Shown in pieces: positions 33,296-43,077 of a stretch of DNA of 64,000 nt. How positions within the stretch are numbered: the stretch's first letter is position 1; each line of letters begins with the position of its first letter. Origin of the DNA: Adlercreutzia sp. ZJ141 (GTDB lineage: Bacteria > Actinomycetota > Coriobacteriia > Coriobacteriales > Eggerthellaceae); NCBI RefSeq assembly GCF_011038965.1, contig NZ_JAAKEB010000004.1, positions 1-64,000 on the forward strand, in the 5' to 3' direction. The position numbers were made by a program, and so were the translations under genes. The notes below the pieces were generated by a model. The model ran no database searches. It was not told the DNA's origin and was given only the letters and a program-made list of their open reading frames with translations.

Positions 33296-36200
33296 ATGAA
33301 CAGCTTACAGAACAAGATCTTGTCCAGCATCCAGCAAAACGCCAACGAAAGACAAAGCGCATCTCAAGCGTGTGTTCGAATCGAAGGCGTGGAATATCAC
33401 TTCCTTGAACGCATTTGCTCGATAGATGGCGAAAACGAAATTGTGACCTGCACTTCACCTGACGGATTGAAGCGATACACAACTGCTCATACATGGGACG
33501 AAGCCGCAGTCTCTAATCCACCTGTCAAATCCGTTACCAGTTCAGGCTCAACGGATTTTCACTCGGCAAAGCCCTCGTCGAACACGCCAACCAAACTTGC
33601 CACCAGCTCAGGCAATGCCACTCAAGGAGATCTCCAACAGGCAATTCTTACCGTAACCGCGAGCAGCTCGTCACGAGAAAAGCTTGCACTATTCCGCTCT
33701 CTTTTTACTGGCCGAAAAGACGTTTACGCCAAAAGTTACTTCTCTCGCAGAGCTAATTGCATCGGTTACGCTCCTGCTTGCTCAAACGATTGGAAACAGG
33801 GGGTTTGTGGCAAGCTTCACCATCCATCCGTCAAGTGTGCAGCTTGCGATAAGCGGGATTTTATCCCGCTTGATGATAATGTGATCCTCTCTCACTTCAA
33901 GGGATCAAGCAAGCAAGATGTTGGCATTGTGGCGATATATCCCCTGGTTGACGAGTCAAAAACCAGAGTGCTCGTTGTCGACTTTGACAAAGCGGACTGG
34001 GGACGAGCAGCGAGTACGTTTCGTCATACTTGCGAGCAAGCGCGCGTTCCTGTAGCTATTGAGCGATCTCGCTCTGGAAACGGTGCGCATGCGTGGATCT
34101 TCTTTAGCGAAGCCGTGGAAGCGTCAGCAGCTCGACAACTTGGGTGCGCCTTGATTACTCGTGCAATGGAGTCTGATCCTGCTCTAAACTTCGAGTCGTA
34201 TGACCGAATGTTCCCAAACCAAGACTCAACGCCAACCGGTGGTTTTGGCAACGCTATCGCACTGCCCTTTCAAGGAACCGCACGACAGAACGAAAACACT
34301 GTGTTCGTCGATGAGAATTATGTACCTTACCCAGACCAATGGGCGTATCTTGCCTCGATTAGACGTATGACCCCTGATGAGCTTTCGTCTGTATTGCGCC
34401 GCATAGGATCTCAATCACTCGGCGACTTAGTAACGTTTGATACAGAAGAAGCCGTTTCGGAAGAAGGTGCTTTCAAGCAACCTGGACTCACCGAAGTTTC
34501 GCCGAAAGCGGAAGCGGAAGCGAACGTGCAGACGGAAATGCAGCTTCCTTGGGCACCACGTACTCGTTTGAAACTGAACCAGCACGACGTTCCGCCCCAT
34601 GTTGTGCTCGTGCGATCCAACCTTATCTATGTGAAATCCGAAGGTTTTTCCGCTGCGGCACTCAATAAGATCAAGCGTCTTGCCGCAATGAGCAACCCCG
34701 AATTCTACCGAGCGCAAGCAATGAGACAGCCTGTGTATGGAAAACCGCGCATCCTTTATTTTGGAGAAAGCACCAACGCATGGATCGGGTTGCCTCGCGG
34801 GTGTGAAGTGTCGTTATGCAGCTTACTTCGTTCGTGCGGAGCGACCGTACAGTTCGACAACCGCTTTTGTGAAGGCAGGGCAATCAGCGTTCGCTTCAAA
34901 GGGGAATTGCGCCCGAACCAGAGTATCGCGGCAGACAAGATGATCGAGCACGATACGGGGATCCTCGTTGCGCCAACAGCATTCGGAAAAACCGTGGTTG
35001 CAGCGAGCATGATAGCCCGCCTTCACGTTACCACGTTGGTGCTTGTCCCGAACTCCGCGCTGCTTGCACAATGGCGCGAGCGACTCGCGGAGTTTCTCGA
35101 CATTGACGAGAAGCTTCCCGATTTGCTTACGCCAACAGGTCGCAAAAGCAAAAAGAAGCGTTCGGTTATCGGGCAGATCGGCGCAGGAAAGCGATTGTCG
35201 AGTGGTATTATTGATGTTGCACTGGTGCCCGCTTTGTTTGAGAAAGGCGAAGTTGCCGGCGAAAAGTTGGTGTCGAGCATCGTTGAACAGTATGGTTTGG
35301 TAATCTGCGACGAATGTCATCACGTGCCCGCATTCAGTTTTGAACAGGTTATGCGTGCAGTGAAGGCTCAACGTGTGTACGGTCTGACGGCAACGCCCAA
35401 ACGCGCCGACGGACTTCAGGGGATCGCTTTCATGCAGTGCGGCCCCATTCGTCATCGAGTTAAGACAGGTGGGGCGGATGAGTCGAGACAGCTCGTACGT
35501 ATCATGACGCCAAGGTTCACCAAAACCCGACTTGATGATGTAGATCAAAGTAATTTCGTACAAATTATTGAGGGCCTGGCGGCAGATCAGTCGCGCAATG
35601 AGTTTGTCGTCAAAGATGTCGCGCATTCGCTCGAGCAGGGCAAGCATCCGCTTGTGCTTACGCGCAGGATCGATCATGCTGAAACACTCGCCAACATGAT
35701 TGAAAAGCAGGGATACCCAGTAATGCTTCTGGTTGGGTCTGATTCCCAAAAGGAAAAGCGCAAGAAGTTGGAGCAGCTTTACGGAACAGATGAGATAAAA
35801 CCGCTCTGCATCGTAGCGACAGGAAGCTACATTGGTGAAGGTTTCGACAATGATCGACTTGACACCTTGTTCCTGGCTGCGCCCATATCATGGAGTGGAC
35901 TTGTTGCTCAATATGTCGGTCGACTTCACCGTATTCGTGAAGGAAAAAGTGAAGTGATCGTCTACGATTACGTTGATGCACAGGTGGGCATGCTCGACAG
36001 GATGTATCGGAAGCGGTTGAAGGAATACGCAGCTCAAGGGTACTCGCTTCGCGCCTGGGAAGGTGAAGAGGATAACAGGGGAGAATTCGTGGCGAAAGAC
36101 GCCTTTGCAGCGCGCTTCGAGGACGACATCGCCCACGCGACGAAGCGAATCAGCATCGCAAGTTCCGACGTTCATCGAGCTCGAATTGAGTCTGTTGTAA

Positions 36201-36535
36201 AGTTCATCGAAGCTGCAATGACACGAGATGTTGCTGTATGTGTATTGTTGCCCGATCCCGCTGCTGTCAAGCCGAAGCGAAAAGCATCCATTGTTGTTGC
36301 TACTGATACCCTCCGGCAGATTGGAGCAGTTGTGGAGTACGGTAGCTCATGCCCGAATCTTACGATCATTGATAGCCGTACGGTATGGTATGGCGGTATA
36401 GGTGCCCTCGCTTTTTCTAAGTCTGACGCGCAAGTGCTTCGATTCTCCAGCAGCGATGTCGCTCATGAGCTAGAAAGTGCGGTCTGGGCGCAATCACGAG
36501 CCTTGACGGATGCGCATAAGGTGCCAACCAAATAG
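33296..36535 (+). CDS. Primase-helicase (AEP plus SF2 helicase), TOTE-conflict-system-like
   Basis: 1079 residues. A Cys cluster (C155, C162, C171, C181, C184) resembles the zinc region that precedes this primase type. An archaeo-eukaryotic primase domain follows: VVDFDKADWG (D229, D231), SGNGAHAWIFF (H265) and RMFPNQDSTPTGGFGNAIAL (304-323). The SF2 helicase core has APTAFGKT (559-566), DECHH (672-676), GLTATPKR (696-703) and QYVGRLHRIREG (about 898). The C-terminal 130 residues look like a PLD-type fold but lack an HKxxxxD motif. From memory this architecture is annotated as TOTE conflict system primase/helicase. It is flanked on both sides by 287-bp inverted-repeat elements. A role in defence or element maintenance is inferred. 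Confidence 0.88.
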   Translation: MNSLQNKILSSIQQNANERQSASQACVRIEGVEYHFLERICSIDGENEIVTCTSPDGLKRYTTAHTWDEAAVSNPPVKSVTSSGSTDFHSAKPSSNTPTKLATSSGNATQGDLQQAILTVTASSSSREKLALFRSLFTGRKDVYAKSYFSRRANCIGYAPACSNDWKQGVCGKLHHPSVKCAACDKRDFIPLDDNVILSHFKGSSKQDVGIVAIYPLVDESKTRVLVVDFDKADWGRAASTFRHTCEQARVPVAIERSRSGNGAHAWIFFSEAVEASAARQLGCALITRAMESDPALNFESYDRMFPNQDSTPTGGFGNAIALPFQGTARQNENTVFVDENYVPYPDQWAYLASIRRMTPDELSSVLRRIGSQSLGDLVTFDTEEAVSEEGAFKQPGLTEVSPKAEAEANVQTEMQLPWAPRTRLKLNQHDVPPHVVLVRSNLIYVKSEGFSAAALNKIKRLAAMSNPEFYRAQAMRQPVYGKPRILYFGESTNAWIGLPRGCEVSLCSLLRSCGATVQFDNRFCEGRAISVRFKGELRPNQSIAADKMIEHDTGILVAPTAFGKTVVAASMIARLHVTTLVLVPNSALLAQWRERLAEFLDIDEKLPDLLTPTGRKSKKKRSVIGQIGAGKRLSSGIIDVALVPALFEKGEVAGEKLVSSIVEQYGLVICDECHHVPAFSFEQVMRAVKAQRVYGLTATPKRADGLQGIAFMQCGPIRHRVKTGGADESRQLVRIMTPRFTKTRLDDVDQSNFVQIIEGLAADQSRNEFVVKDVAHSLEQGKHPLVLTRRIDHAETLANMIEKQGYPVMLLVGSDSQKEKRKKLEQLYGTDEIKPLCIVATGSYIGEGFDNDRLDTLFLAAPISWSGLVAQYVGRLHRIREGKSEVIVYDYVDAQVGMLDRMYRKRLKEYAAQGYSLRAWEGEEDNRGEFVAKDAFAARFEDDIAHATKRISIASSDVHRARIESVVKFIEAAMTRDVAVCVLLPDPAAVKPKRKASIVVATDTLRQIGAVVEYGSSCPNLTIIDSRTVWYGGIGALAFSKSDAQVLRFSSSDVAHELESAVWAQSRALTDAHKVPTK

Positions 36536-36736
36536 ACAACCTAAGAACGACAGGGGGTGCTGTTTCCGATAATTGAGACATATGGCTGCTGCTTCCACAA
36601 ATTCTTGATCAAGGCTGACAGAGACATGATGTATCACAAGGTAATACAAGTCTTTTTCGTATGTTCACAATAGGGGGTTATGGCGGGATCGTTCCTGCCG
36701 AGACTTTGCTTGAATGCGAGGTTGCGTTTCCTGTTT

Positions 36737-37023
36737 GCCGCCACTTTTTCCGCGAAATGCGCGATTGTGCAGAAAATATCGAGCTCGCTGCCACTTTTTG
36801 CACGATATGTACGATTTGAACATACGAAAGTGGGGCGAAAACGGCATGCGATTCTTCACCGTTCAGGCGGGAATGACGTTTCCCCTGGTCAGGAATGAGC
36901 GGTTATTTTCCCCCAATCTACAGTTCGCTGAAAACAGCCCTTTGTCCGTACATATCGTGAAAAAAGTGGCAGCAGAGGCAGCTTACTTTACACAATCGCT
37001 CATACCGTGAAAAAAGTGGCAGC
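36737..37023. repeat. 287-bp inverted-repeat element, copy 2
   Basis: Same length and order as the copy at 32790, in the same orientation, but clearly diverged. Arms of about 78 bp pair with more mismatches. Four CCACTTTTT-type words occur (two per arm). The core again contains CGAAAGTGGGGCGAAAACGG and TCAGGAATGA. It lies between the primase-helicase stop and the end of the DUF559-like gene. Confidence 0.85.
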
Positions 37024-37075
37024 GGACGGGAGTTCTTGTGCGTAATCGTATGCTTTGGACATTGCCTATGATTGT

Positions 37076-38065
37076 TTATTTCGTTCCCAATAGTTCACAC
37101 CGTAAGGCATAGCGAGTCGACAGCGCTCTCTTCGCTGAAAAGCGAAGTCGCACGTTTAGACGGCGAGCAACGAATCTTGCAATCATATCTGTTTCGTTCG
37201 CGTTGTAAAGCTGCCCCCTTGTTACCGTCACCACAAACACATCGGCGGAATTCAAGCGTACTCTGCGCTGGGAATCGAGCTGACGACTCTTGTCATCTGC
37301 ATGCCACGAATCGGAGTCATACTCCAACGCCAAGCGCGCATCTGGCCAATACAGGTCGCAGCGTCGCTGTTGCGTTCGTTGCGCGTTACTGTAGTTTCCA
37401 GAAGGAACAAAAACATCCGCATTCATTACGGGAAACGGTATTCCGTACCCTCCGAGCATGCGAGGTAGGCATAGCAACAGCGCGAGCTTCGTCTCCATAG
37501 GGGATGCCGAGTTGTCGCGCACAAACCTTGCCGCTCGTAGCGCATTTCGACTTCCTCGCAGCTTGGATGCAAGATCAATGAAGCGGAGGATATCTTTTTG
37601 TGTTGTAAGTGGCTTTCGGCGAACAAAGCCTCTTTCTGCGTCGTCATCTGAAAGGGTCGACTCTTCGGTTGGCGTTGCGTATGAACCGCATAACTCGTAA
37701 CCCAACTGGATGGTTTCGATCAGAGACAAAGTTTCCGCCATCTGGACAAACATCAGCTCGGGGCTTGCGACGTTGATCCCTTTCGCCACTTCAACGAAAC
37801 TGCCACGGGGTAAATCGAGATTCAACACGTGTGGGCAAAAAAAGCGCGAAGGACGTCGGTCTTGGGCTCTGGAAACCACTGTGTGAATGGGGTGCTCTTG
37901 CGAAAGCCCCAACATATCGCAGATATTGCAAGCTTCGCTTTTGCTTACATGTAGACCATGGGAAACTGGCCGATATTTCACGGTCGTGAACTTCTCCGAA
38001 GAAGGGAGACTTCCTTTTCCGTGCCAAAACTCGCATGCTGTTTTATGTGTAACGAAGTAGTTCAT
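37076..38065 (-). CDS. DUF559/Vsr-like endonuclease-fold protein
   Basis: About 329 residues. The start is uncertain: ATG 38065 is used, ATG 38077 is also possible, and neither has a ribosome site. The C-terminal third matches the DUF559/Vsr-like branch of the PD-(D/E)XK fold: ETKLALLLCLP, then RCDLYWPDARLALEYDSDSWH and LNSADVFVVTVTRGQL. The N-terminal 200 residues (MNYFVTHKTACEFWHGKG) resemble the AbiEi-like or unknown N-terminal halves of long coriobacterial relatives. It is convergent with the primase-helicase and separated only by the second repeat element. Function is not known; DNA cleavage is plausible because acidic residues of the fold are kept. Confidence 0.72.
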   Translation of the reverse strand: MNYFVTHKTACEFWHGKGSLPSSEKFTTVKYRPVSHGLHVSKSEACNICDMLGLSQEHPIHTVVSRAQDRRPSRFFCPHVLNLDLPRGSFVEVAKGINVASPELMFVQMAETLSLIETIQLGYELCGSYATPTEESTLSDDDAERGFVRRKPLTTQKDILRFIDLASKLRGSRNALRAARFVRDNSASPMETKLALLLCLPRMLGGYGIPFPVMNADVFVPSGNYSNAQRTQQRRCDLYWPDARLALEYDSDSWHADDKSRQLDSQRRVRLNSADVFVVTVTRGQLYNANETDMIARFVARRLNVRLRFSAKRALSTRYALRCELLGTK

Positions 38066-38302
38066 GGCTGTCAGCATAGCGGTCAACTCTATGCAAGACG
38101 TATCGGATTTCTTGCACGGTTCATCTCATTTCTTTTGGGAATCTAACAAATCCTATGGTTTTTCTTGCATGGTAGCAGCATAAATCTGCCGGTTTTCGCG
38201 TCGATTCTATGCTCACCTGTGCTCATTCATTTGACGCTCTGAGTTGACATTGAGTTGCGAGTTGTCGCATTTTGCATTTGATGTATGCTTTCTTCAAACA
38301 AG

Positions 38303-38334
38303 AAAGGCACCTGTTCGATCGAACAGGTGCCTTT
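38303..38334. terminator. Perfect 32-bp palindrome, bidirectional terminator
   Basis: A loopless perfect palindrome centred at CGATCG, beginning with A-run and ending with CCTTTT. It lies between the divergently placed 5' end of the DUF559-like gene and the 3' end of the Pro/Ala-rich membrane protein gene, so it most likely ends transcription of the latter. Confidence 0.75.
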
Positions 38335-38426
38335 TGCTGCGCTTGGTTTCCGAGAAAGACGTTGGGGAAGCTGAGCCTTCCGCTCACGTGTCTCCGTTAC
38401 TCGAGTGACTTCGTTTCTTCGTTGCG

Positions 38427-39254
38427 CTACTTAGTTGTGTCGCTGTCGTCTTCCTTGTGAGCGGCGGGTTGCTCGGGCGCTGCGGGAGTGGTGGCTGCGG
38501 GTTCCGCAGGTGCCTTGGGCTGCGCGGCAGGCGTTGCGGGTGCAACCGGTTGCGCAGGCGTTGCAGGTATCGTAGGCTGCTCAGCTACTGCAGGATAGCC
38601 AGCCGGTGCGGTCGGTGCGGTCGGTGCGGTCGGCGCAGCGTACCCGGGAGCTGCGTATCCAGGAGCAACATGCTGACCATAGGCAGGCTGTTGGCCGTAG
38701 TACTGTCCCGGTTGTGCGGCTCCTGCCTGGGCTTGTGCGTAGTTGTACGACGGTGCGTTTGCGGCCTGTTGCACCTTGTGGATGTATACGGCTTCAAGCA
38801 CCAGTAACACCGTGCTAACAATGCGACCGCACAAAATGGAGCACACGGCGCCGGCGATGGACCATCCAAATGCCGCACCCAGCTTTTCGGACTTGTCGTA
38901 ATTCTTCAGGCCCAAAATGCCAGCGACCAGCGACACCACGCAAAGCAGAGCGCCAATCACGAGGAAGATTACGAAAATATCAATGCCCAAGCCTACAAGA
39001 CCAGCCAGATCATTCTCATCAAAAGAGTAGCCTTCCGCATGAAGCTCGTCCATGCCGTGGGCAATGTCGGGATCGGTTGCCAGTTCCTCGGTAAACTCAC
39101 TGTAGACGTTCGGATCCGACAGCACTATACCGCCGAGTCCTGTGAAGAGCGCTCCAGCGACGAAAGCCGCTATTGCTAATGAGGAAAGGATGATGTTCGC
39201 GATACTGAAGCCGCGAACAAGCTTCGTGTCGGGTGATTGCGTGGTTGCTTGCAT
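38427..39254 (-). CDS. Membrane protein with Pro/Ala/Gly/Tyr-rich tail
   Basis: 275 residues from ATG 39254, with AAAGGAG upstream. Residues about 15-40, 90-115 and 125-150 are hydrophobic helices (IANIILSSLAIAAFVAGALF; GIDIFVIFLVIGALLCVVSLV; WSIAGAVCSILCGRIVSTVL), the pattern of small DUF4190/DUF4064-like proteins. Residues about 165-275 are low complexity: GQYYGQQPAYGQ, a triple APTAPTAPT block, and PA repeats. It has no catalytic motif. It may be a cell-envelope scaffold or a stress protein; function is not known. Confidence 0.75.
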   Translation of the reverse strand: MQATTQSPDTKLVRGFSIANIILSSLAIAAFVAGALFTGLGGIVLSDPNVYSEFTEELATDPDIAHGMDELHAEGYSFDENDLAGLVGLGIDIFVIFLVIGALLCVVSLVAGILGLKNYDKSEKLGAAFGWSIAGAVCSILCGRIVSTVLLVLEAVYIHKVQQAANAPSYNYAQAQAGAAQPGQYYGQQPAYGQHVAPGYAAPGYAAPTAPTAPTAPAGYPAVAEQPTIPATPAQPVAPATPAAQPKAPAEPAATTPAAPEQPAAHKEDDSDTTK

Positions 39255-39632
39255 GGCCACTCCTTTCAAAGAGGGTCTGTTGCGAAAAGTGTTTCCTTGC
39301 CAGCTATTATAGGCGCGCTTGCACGAAGGCAAGCGGACTTCGTGGTGACGGTTTAGCAACGGACAAGCCACAGCAAGCGAACACTTTTGCCCGAATGTGT
39401 CTACATTCTAGACATTTGCCAACTGTCAGTTAAACACTTCGGACGTTTCGGCCTCTTTTGGAAGGTGCTTTTTAGCACCTCTAACCATGCAGTACGTTCT
39501 TTTCCGGGAATACGGTGCGGCGATTTGAGAGCAGCGTGCTGCGAGAGAAACCGCAGGGCTTGTTACCGTTGCGCGCTGCGGGCGAAGGTTTGCGTGTTTC
39601 TCGCACTATACTATGGCGATGTGAGATTTCTC

Positions 39633-39698
39633 AGGGAACACTGATTTAAGACGTTTTGTCCCGCAAGCGCAGGGTTGGCGGAATGAGTCAGTTACCCT
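39633..39698. repeat. Short interspersed inverted repeat, copy 2
   Basis: Left arm AGGGAACACTGATT (39633-39646), right arm GAGTCAGTTACCCT (39685-39698), with GGTTGGCGGAAT before the right arm as in the other copies. It lies 42 bp before the alcohol dehydrogenase start. Confidence 0.65.
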
Positions 39699-39740
39699 CA
39701 AGCCTGTTGCATGCAAGCGACGAAGAGAGGAAAAACGTTC

Positions 39741-40925
39741 ATGGAGAATTTCGAATTCGTATCGCCCACTCATTTCGTGTTCGGCCGCGATGTCGAAATG
39801 CAGGTGGGCGCGAAGCTGGCCGAGCGCGGTGCAAAACGGGTGCTGCTGCATTTCGGCGGGCAGTCGGCTGTGCGAAGTGGGCTGATCGATCGCGTGAAGG
39901 CGTCGCTTGCCGAGGCAGGCGTCGAGTGCGTGGAATTGGGTGGTGTTCGTCCGAATCCCGAGATCACGCTGGTGCGTGAGGGCGTTGCTATCGCCAAGCG
40001 CGAAAAGATCGACTGGGTGCTGGCGGTTGGCGGCGGCAGCGTGATTGATTCTGCGAAGGCCATCGCCAACGGCGCGTGCATCGATTGCGACGTGTGGGAG
40101 CTGTTCGAAACAAAGCGGGTGAACCCACAGGTGCTTCCCATCGCCGTGGTACTCACCATTCCGGCGGCGGGTTCTGAAGCGTCGAAGAACACGGTGATTT
40201 CCAACGATGAGCTGGGCATGAAGTCGGGATACGCCAACAACTTCCATCGCCCGAAGCTGGCGTTCATGAATCCTGAACTCACGTTCACGCTGCCGCCGTT
40301 TCAAACCGCAGCGGGCGTCACCGACATGTTCTGTCACCTGCTCGAACGCTTCTTCGACGACGTTGGTGCAGTTCCGGTGACAGACAATTTGAACCTATCG
40401 CTCATGAAAACGGTGCGCGCAGAAGCGCCGCGCGTGCTGGCCGACCCCGGAAACTACGACGCGCGCGCTAACATCATGTGGGCAGGCATGCTCTGTCATC
40501 AGGGGTTAGCAGGTGCGGGCCGCAATGAGGACTGGGCGACGCACGGCATGGAGCACGAGCTGTCCGCGTACGACACGTCCATTACGCACGGCGCAGGTTT
40601 GGCGGTGCTGTTCCCGGCATGGATGGAATACGTACATGGCGAAAACCCCGCGCGTTTCGCCCAGTACGGGCGCGAGGTGTTCGGCCTGACGCCAACAGGC
40701 GATGTGGAAGCCGATGCGCTGTCGGCCATCGATGAGACACGTGCGTTCTTCATGTCGCTTGGTATGCCGACATCCCTGGTTGAGCTGGGTATTTGCGAAG
40801 ATGAGCTAGAGGGGGCCATCGAGCGGATGCTGCCCACGCTGCGTGCGAACAAAGGAGACGTGTTCGGTAGCTTCAAGAAGCTCACCATGGAAGACGCCGC
40901 CAACATCTACCGCCTGGCGCTGTAG
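39741..40925 (+). CDS. Iron-containing alcohol dehydrogenase
   Basis: 394 residues from ATG 39741, with GAGAGG upstream. NAD(P)-binding motif VLAVGGGSVIDSAKAIANG is followed by metal ligands: the Asp after LPIAVVLTIPAAGSEAS..., DMFCHLLERFF, HGMEHELSAYD and SITHGAGLAVLFPAW. It is closest in pattern to the butanol dehydrogenase/YqhD branch (Fe- or Zn-dependent, NADPH) that reduces aldehydes. It stands alone, with a hairpin directly after the stop. The physiological substrate is not known. Confidence 0.93.
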   Translation: MENFEFVSPTHFVFGRDVEMQVGAKLAERGAKRVLLHFGGQSAVRSGLIDRVKASLAEAGVECVELGGVRPNPEITLVREGVAIAKREKIDWVLAVGGGSVIDSAKAIANGACIDCDVWELFETKRVNPQVLPIAVVLTIPAAGSEASKNTVISNDELGMKSGYANNFHRPKLAFMNPELTFTLPPFQTAAGVTDMFCHLLERFFDDVGAVPVTDNLNLSLMKTVRAEAPRVLADPGNYDARANIMWAGMLCHQGLAGAGRNEDWATHGMEHELSAYDTSITHGAGLAVLFPAWMEYVHGENPARFAQYGREVFGLTPTGDVEADALSAIDETRAFFMSLGMPTSLVELGICEDELEGAIERMLPTLRANKGDVFGSFKKLTMEDAANIYRLAL

Positions 40926-40930
40926 TAGGG

Positions 40931-40962
40931 ACAACGGGGACGTAGGTTATTGTCCCCGTTGT
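40931..40962. terminator. Hairpin / REP-like repeat after alcohol dehydrogenase
   Basis: Perfect 11-bp arms ACAACGGGGAC and GTCCCCGTTGT with a 10-base GTAGGTTATT loop. The same module recurs at 45272-45304 with a GTAGCCTATT loop, so it is a repeated sequence and not only a local terminator. Confidence 0.7.
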
Positions 40963-40988
40963 TTCATTTGGTGTCTTTGGCGTACGTG

Positions 40989-41354
40989 CTAGTCGTTTTC
41001 GACCAGGCTGTTCACGATGCCCGACACGATAGATATGACGATTGATGCTACAAACGCCGCGCCGAAGCTGGATATAATAATGCCAATCGAGAAGATTCCG
41101 TTTGCAAGCCATGCGGCCAAATAGAGCATGAGCGTGTTCACCACAAGGTAGAAAATGCCCAGCGTCAGCACGCTAATGGGTAGGCTTAAGATCTGCATGA
41201 TGGGCTTGATGCTGATGTTTATCAGCGACAGCACCAGCGCGAACACAGCAATGCCTGCCCACGACGAGGCGCTTACGATGGTGATGCCGGGTACGATCCA
41301 AATGGCCACCCCTACTGAAACAGCGGTTACCAGCCAGCGGATGAGGAAGTTCAT
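40989..41354 (-). CDS. Phage holin family / YvlD-like membrane protein
   Basis: 121 residues from ATG 41354, with AAAGGAC upstream. Four hydrophobic helices (LIRWLVTAVSVGVAIWIV, SWAGIAVFALVLSLINI, LGIFYLVVNTLMLYLAAWL, SSFGAAFVASIVISIVSGI) and a short polar tail. The pattern ISIKPIMQILSLPISVLTLG is diagnostic for the family often annotated phage holin family protein (YvlD/DUF360). Despite the name it is usually a chromosomal membrane protein without a known role. It is monocistronic. Confidence 0.88.
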   Translation of the reverse strand: MNFLIRWLVTAVSVGVAIWIVPGITIVSASSWAGIAVFALVLSLINISIKPIMQILSLPISVLTLGIFYLVVNTLMLYLAAWLANGIFSIGIIISSFGAAFVASIVISIVSGIVNSLVEND

Positions 41355-41559
41355 ACGTTGTCCTTTCGCGAAATAGATGTCGCTCGTGCGTGGCGCTCGG
41401 GCTTGCCAGTGGGTTTCGGCCACTATACCAAACGGCGACAGATAAGCTGCGAGTAGTGAGTCGCTTGTCACGATGTCGTTAACGTTTTCGTTGCGTCGCC
41501 TTCATTGCCTTTGTTTGTTGCCGGTGCCATGGCGCGTTCGGTGTGGCACAATGGGCGGC

Positions 41560-43077
41560 ATGAAGAAAAACGCGAACAACAGGGCGAAAAAGACTGCGTC
41601 GAGCAAACGGGCGCCGTTGCAGCGCGATGTGTCGTCACAGGGCTGCAAGCTGTGTGCGGTGTTCGGGCGCTGCGGCGGGTGTAGTGCGCTTGATGTGCCG
41701 TATTCCGACCAGCTTGCAAACAAGCAGCGGTTTGTGGCCGATCTGTTTGCCGACATGGCTGAACCCGAAGCGCTTCGTCCGATTCTTGGCATGGATGACC
41801 CCTTCCATTACCGCAACAAGGTTGCGTCTCCCTATGCGCCGGGCCGCATGCTGTCAGGTGCGAGTGCGGGCGGTGTGGCTAGTACCCGCAAAGCTACCAG
41901 CGGCGGCAAACGTGTCGGCCGCGAGGGCACACCGGGTAAAGGCAAGGCTGCAGCGTCTGCGGTAGCGCGGGAGCCGCAGCGCCGTGAAATTCTCACCGGC
42001 ATGTACGCGAAGGGTACACACGAGCTTATTCCTACCGACGAATGCGCACTTGAAAACGTTGTGGCCAAAAAGGTGACGCTTGTCGTGCGCGACCTCATGC
42101 GGAAGTGGAACATCGCCCCCTACGATGAAGACACTGGCGAGGGTTTCCTGCGTCATGCGGTGGTTCGCGTAGGGCACTCAAGTGGAGAAGTGCTCGTCAC
42201 ATTAGTAACCAACGATGACGCGTTCCCTTCGTCGAAGTCGTTTTGTCGTGAGCTCGTGCGCCGCGTGCCCGCCATCACCACTGTTGTGCAGAACGTGAAC
42301 ACGCGGCAAACCAACGTGATATTAGGCAGCAAGGAACGCACGTTGTATGGTCCGGGGTTTATTCTCGACACGCTGTGTGGCTTGAGCTTCCGTATTTCGT
42401 CGCGGTCGTTTTACCAGGTAAACGCCACGCAAACCGAAGTGCTATACAACACGGCTATCGATTTGGCTGTGTTGCGGGGTGAAGAAACACTCATCGATGC
42501 GTATTGCGGTACCGGTACCATCGGGTTAGTGGCTGCCAGTTGCGGGGCTGCTCGCGTGATTGGTGTAGACAACGTGGAATCGGCCATTCGCGACGCGCAA
42601 AACAACGCGCGACACAACCGCATTGAAAACGCCGAGTTCGTGACTGCGGATGCAAGCGAGTTTCTGGATGGTCTTGCCGCGCAGATGCGCCTGGGCACTG
42701 CGCAGATGCGCCTGGGCACCGCGCTGCAGTCCGACGGGACCGACGGGTCCGACGGGCAAACGGGAATTACCAATTATACTGGTCTGGCAAGCTTTTCCGG
42801 TGCAGCCAGCCCCGAAAACAACCGGCTCGTGCTGATTATGGATCCGCCGCGAGCGGGTTCTACCGAGCGATTCCTCAGTGCGGCGGCGCGGTTGGCGCCC
42901 GAGCGCATCGTGTACATCTCATGTAATCCCGCAACGCAGGCGCGCGACGTGGCACATCTTGTTGCGCATGGCTATCGCGTGAGTGCCGTGCAGCCGGTTG
43001 ACATGTTCCCTCATACGAGCCATGTGGAATGCGTTTGCGCACTTGAGCGATGCGCGCCACCTTCTCGTGTGAGATAA
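41560..43077 (+). CDS. rlmD: 23S rRNA (uracil-C5) methyltransferase, RlmD/TrmA family
   Basis: 505 residues from ATG 41560 (MKKNANN). An N-terminal iron-sulfur site CKLCAVFGRCGGC is typical of RumA/RlmD. The methyltransferase core has YQVNATQ, DAYCGTGTIGLVAAS, MDPPRAGS with the catalytic region, and YISCNPATQARD, which contains the nucleophilic Cys. A tandem duplication of a 21-bp unit (QMRLGTA twice, 42682-42721) and a Gly/Asp-rich stretch make a non-conserved insertion near residue 385. No Shine-Dalgarno precedes the ATG. It is followed by tilS. Confidence 0.92.
   Translation: MKKNANNRAKKTASSKRAPLQRDVSSQGCKLCAVFGRCGGCSALDVPYSDQLANKQRFVADLFADMAEPEALRPILGMDDPFHYRNKVASPYAPGRMLSGASAGGVASTRKATSGGKRVGREGTPGKGKAAASAVAREPQRREILTGMYAKGTHELIPTDECALENVVAKKVTLVVRDLMRKWNIAPYDEDTGEGFLRHAVVRVGHSSGEVLVTLVTNDDAFPSSKSFCRELVRRVPAITTVVQNVNTRQTNVILGSKERTLYGPGFILDTLCGLSFRISSRSFYQVNATQTEVLYNTAIDLAVLRGEETLIDAYCGTGTIGLVAASCGAARVIGVDNVESAIRDAQNNARHNRIENAEFVTADASEFLDGLAAQMRLGTAQMRLGTALQSDGTDGSDGQTGITNYTGLASFSGAASPENNRLVLIMDPPRAGSTERFLSAAARLAPERIVYISCNPATQARDVAHLVAHGYRVSAVQPVDMFPHTSHVECVCALERCAPPSRVR

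Noticed and set aside
39741-40925. Glycerol dehydrogenase assignment for the iron alcohol dehydrogenase
   Set aside because: The motif pattern and length fit the butanol dehydrogenase/YqhD branch better, and no glycerol genes are near.
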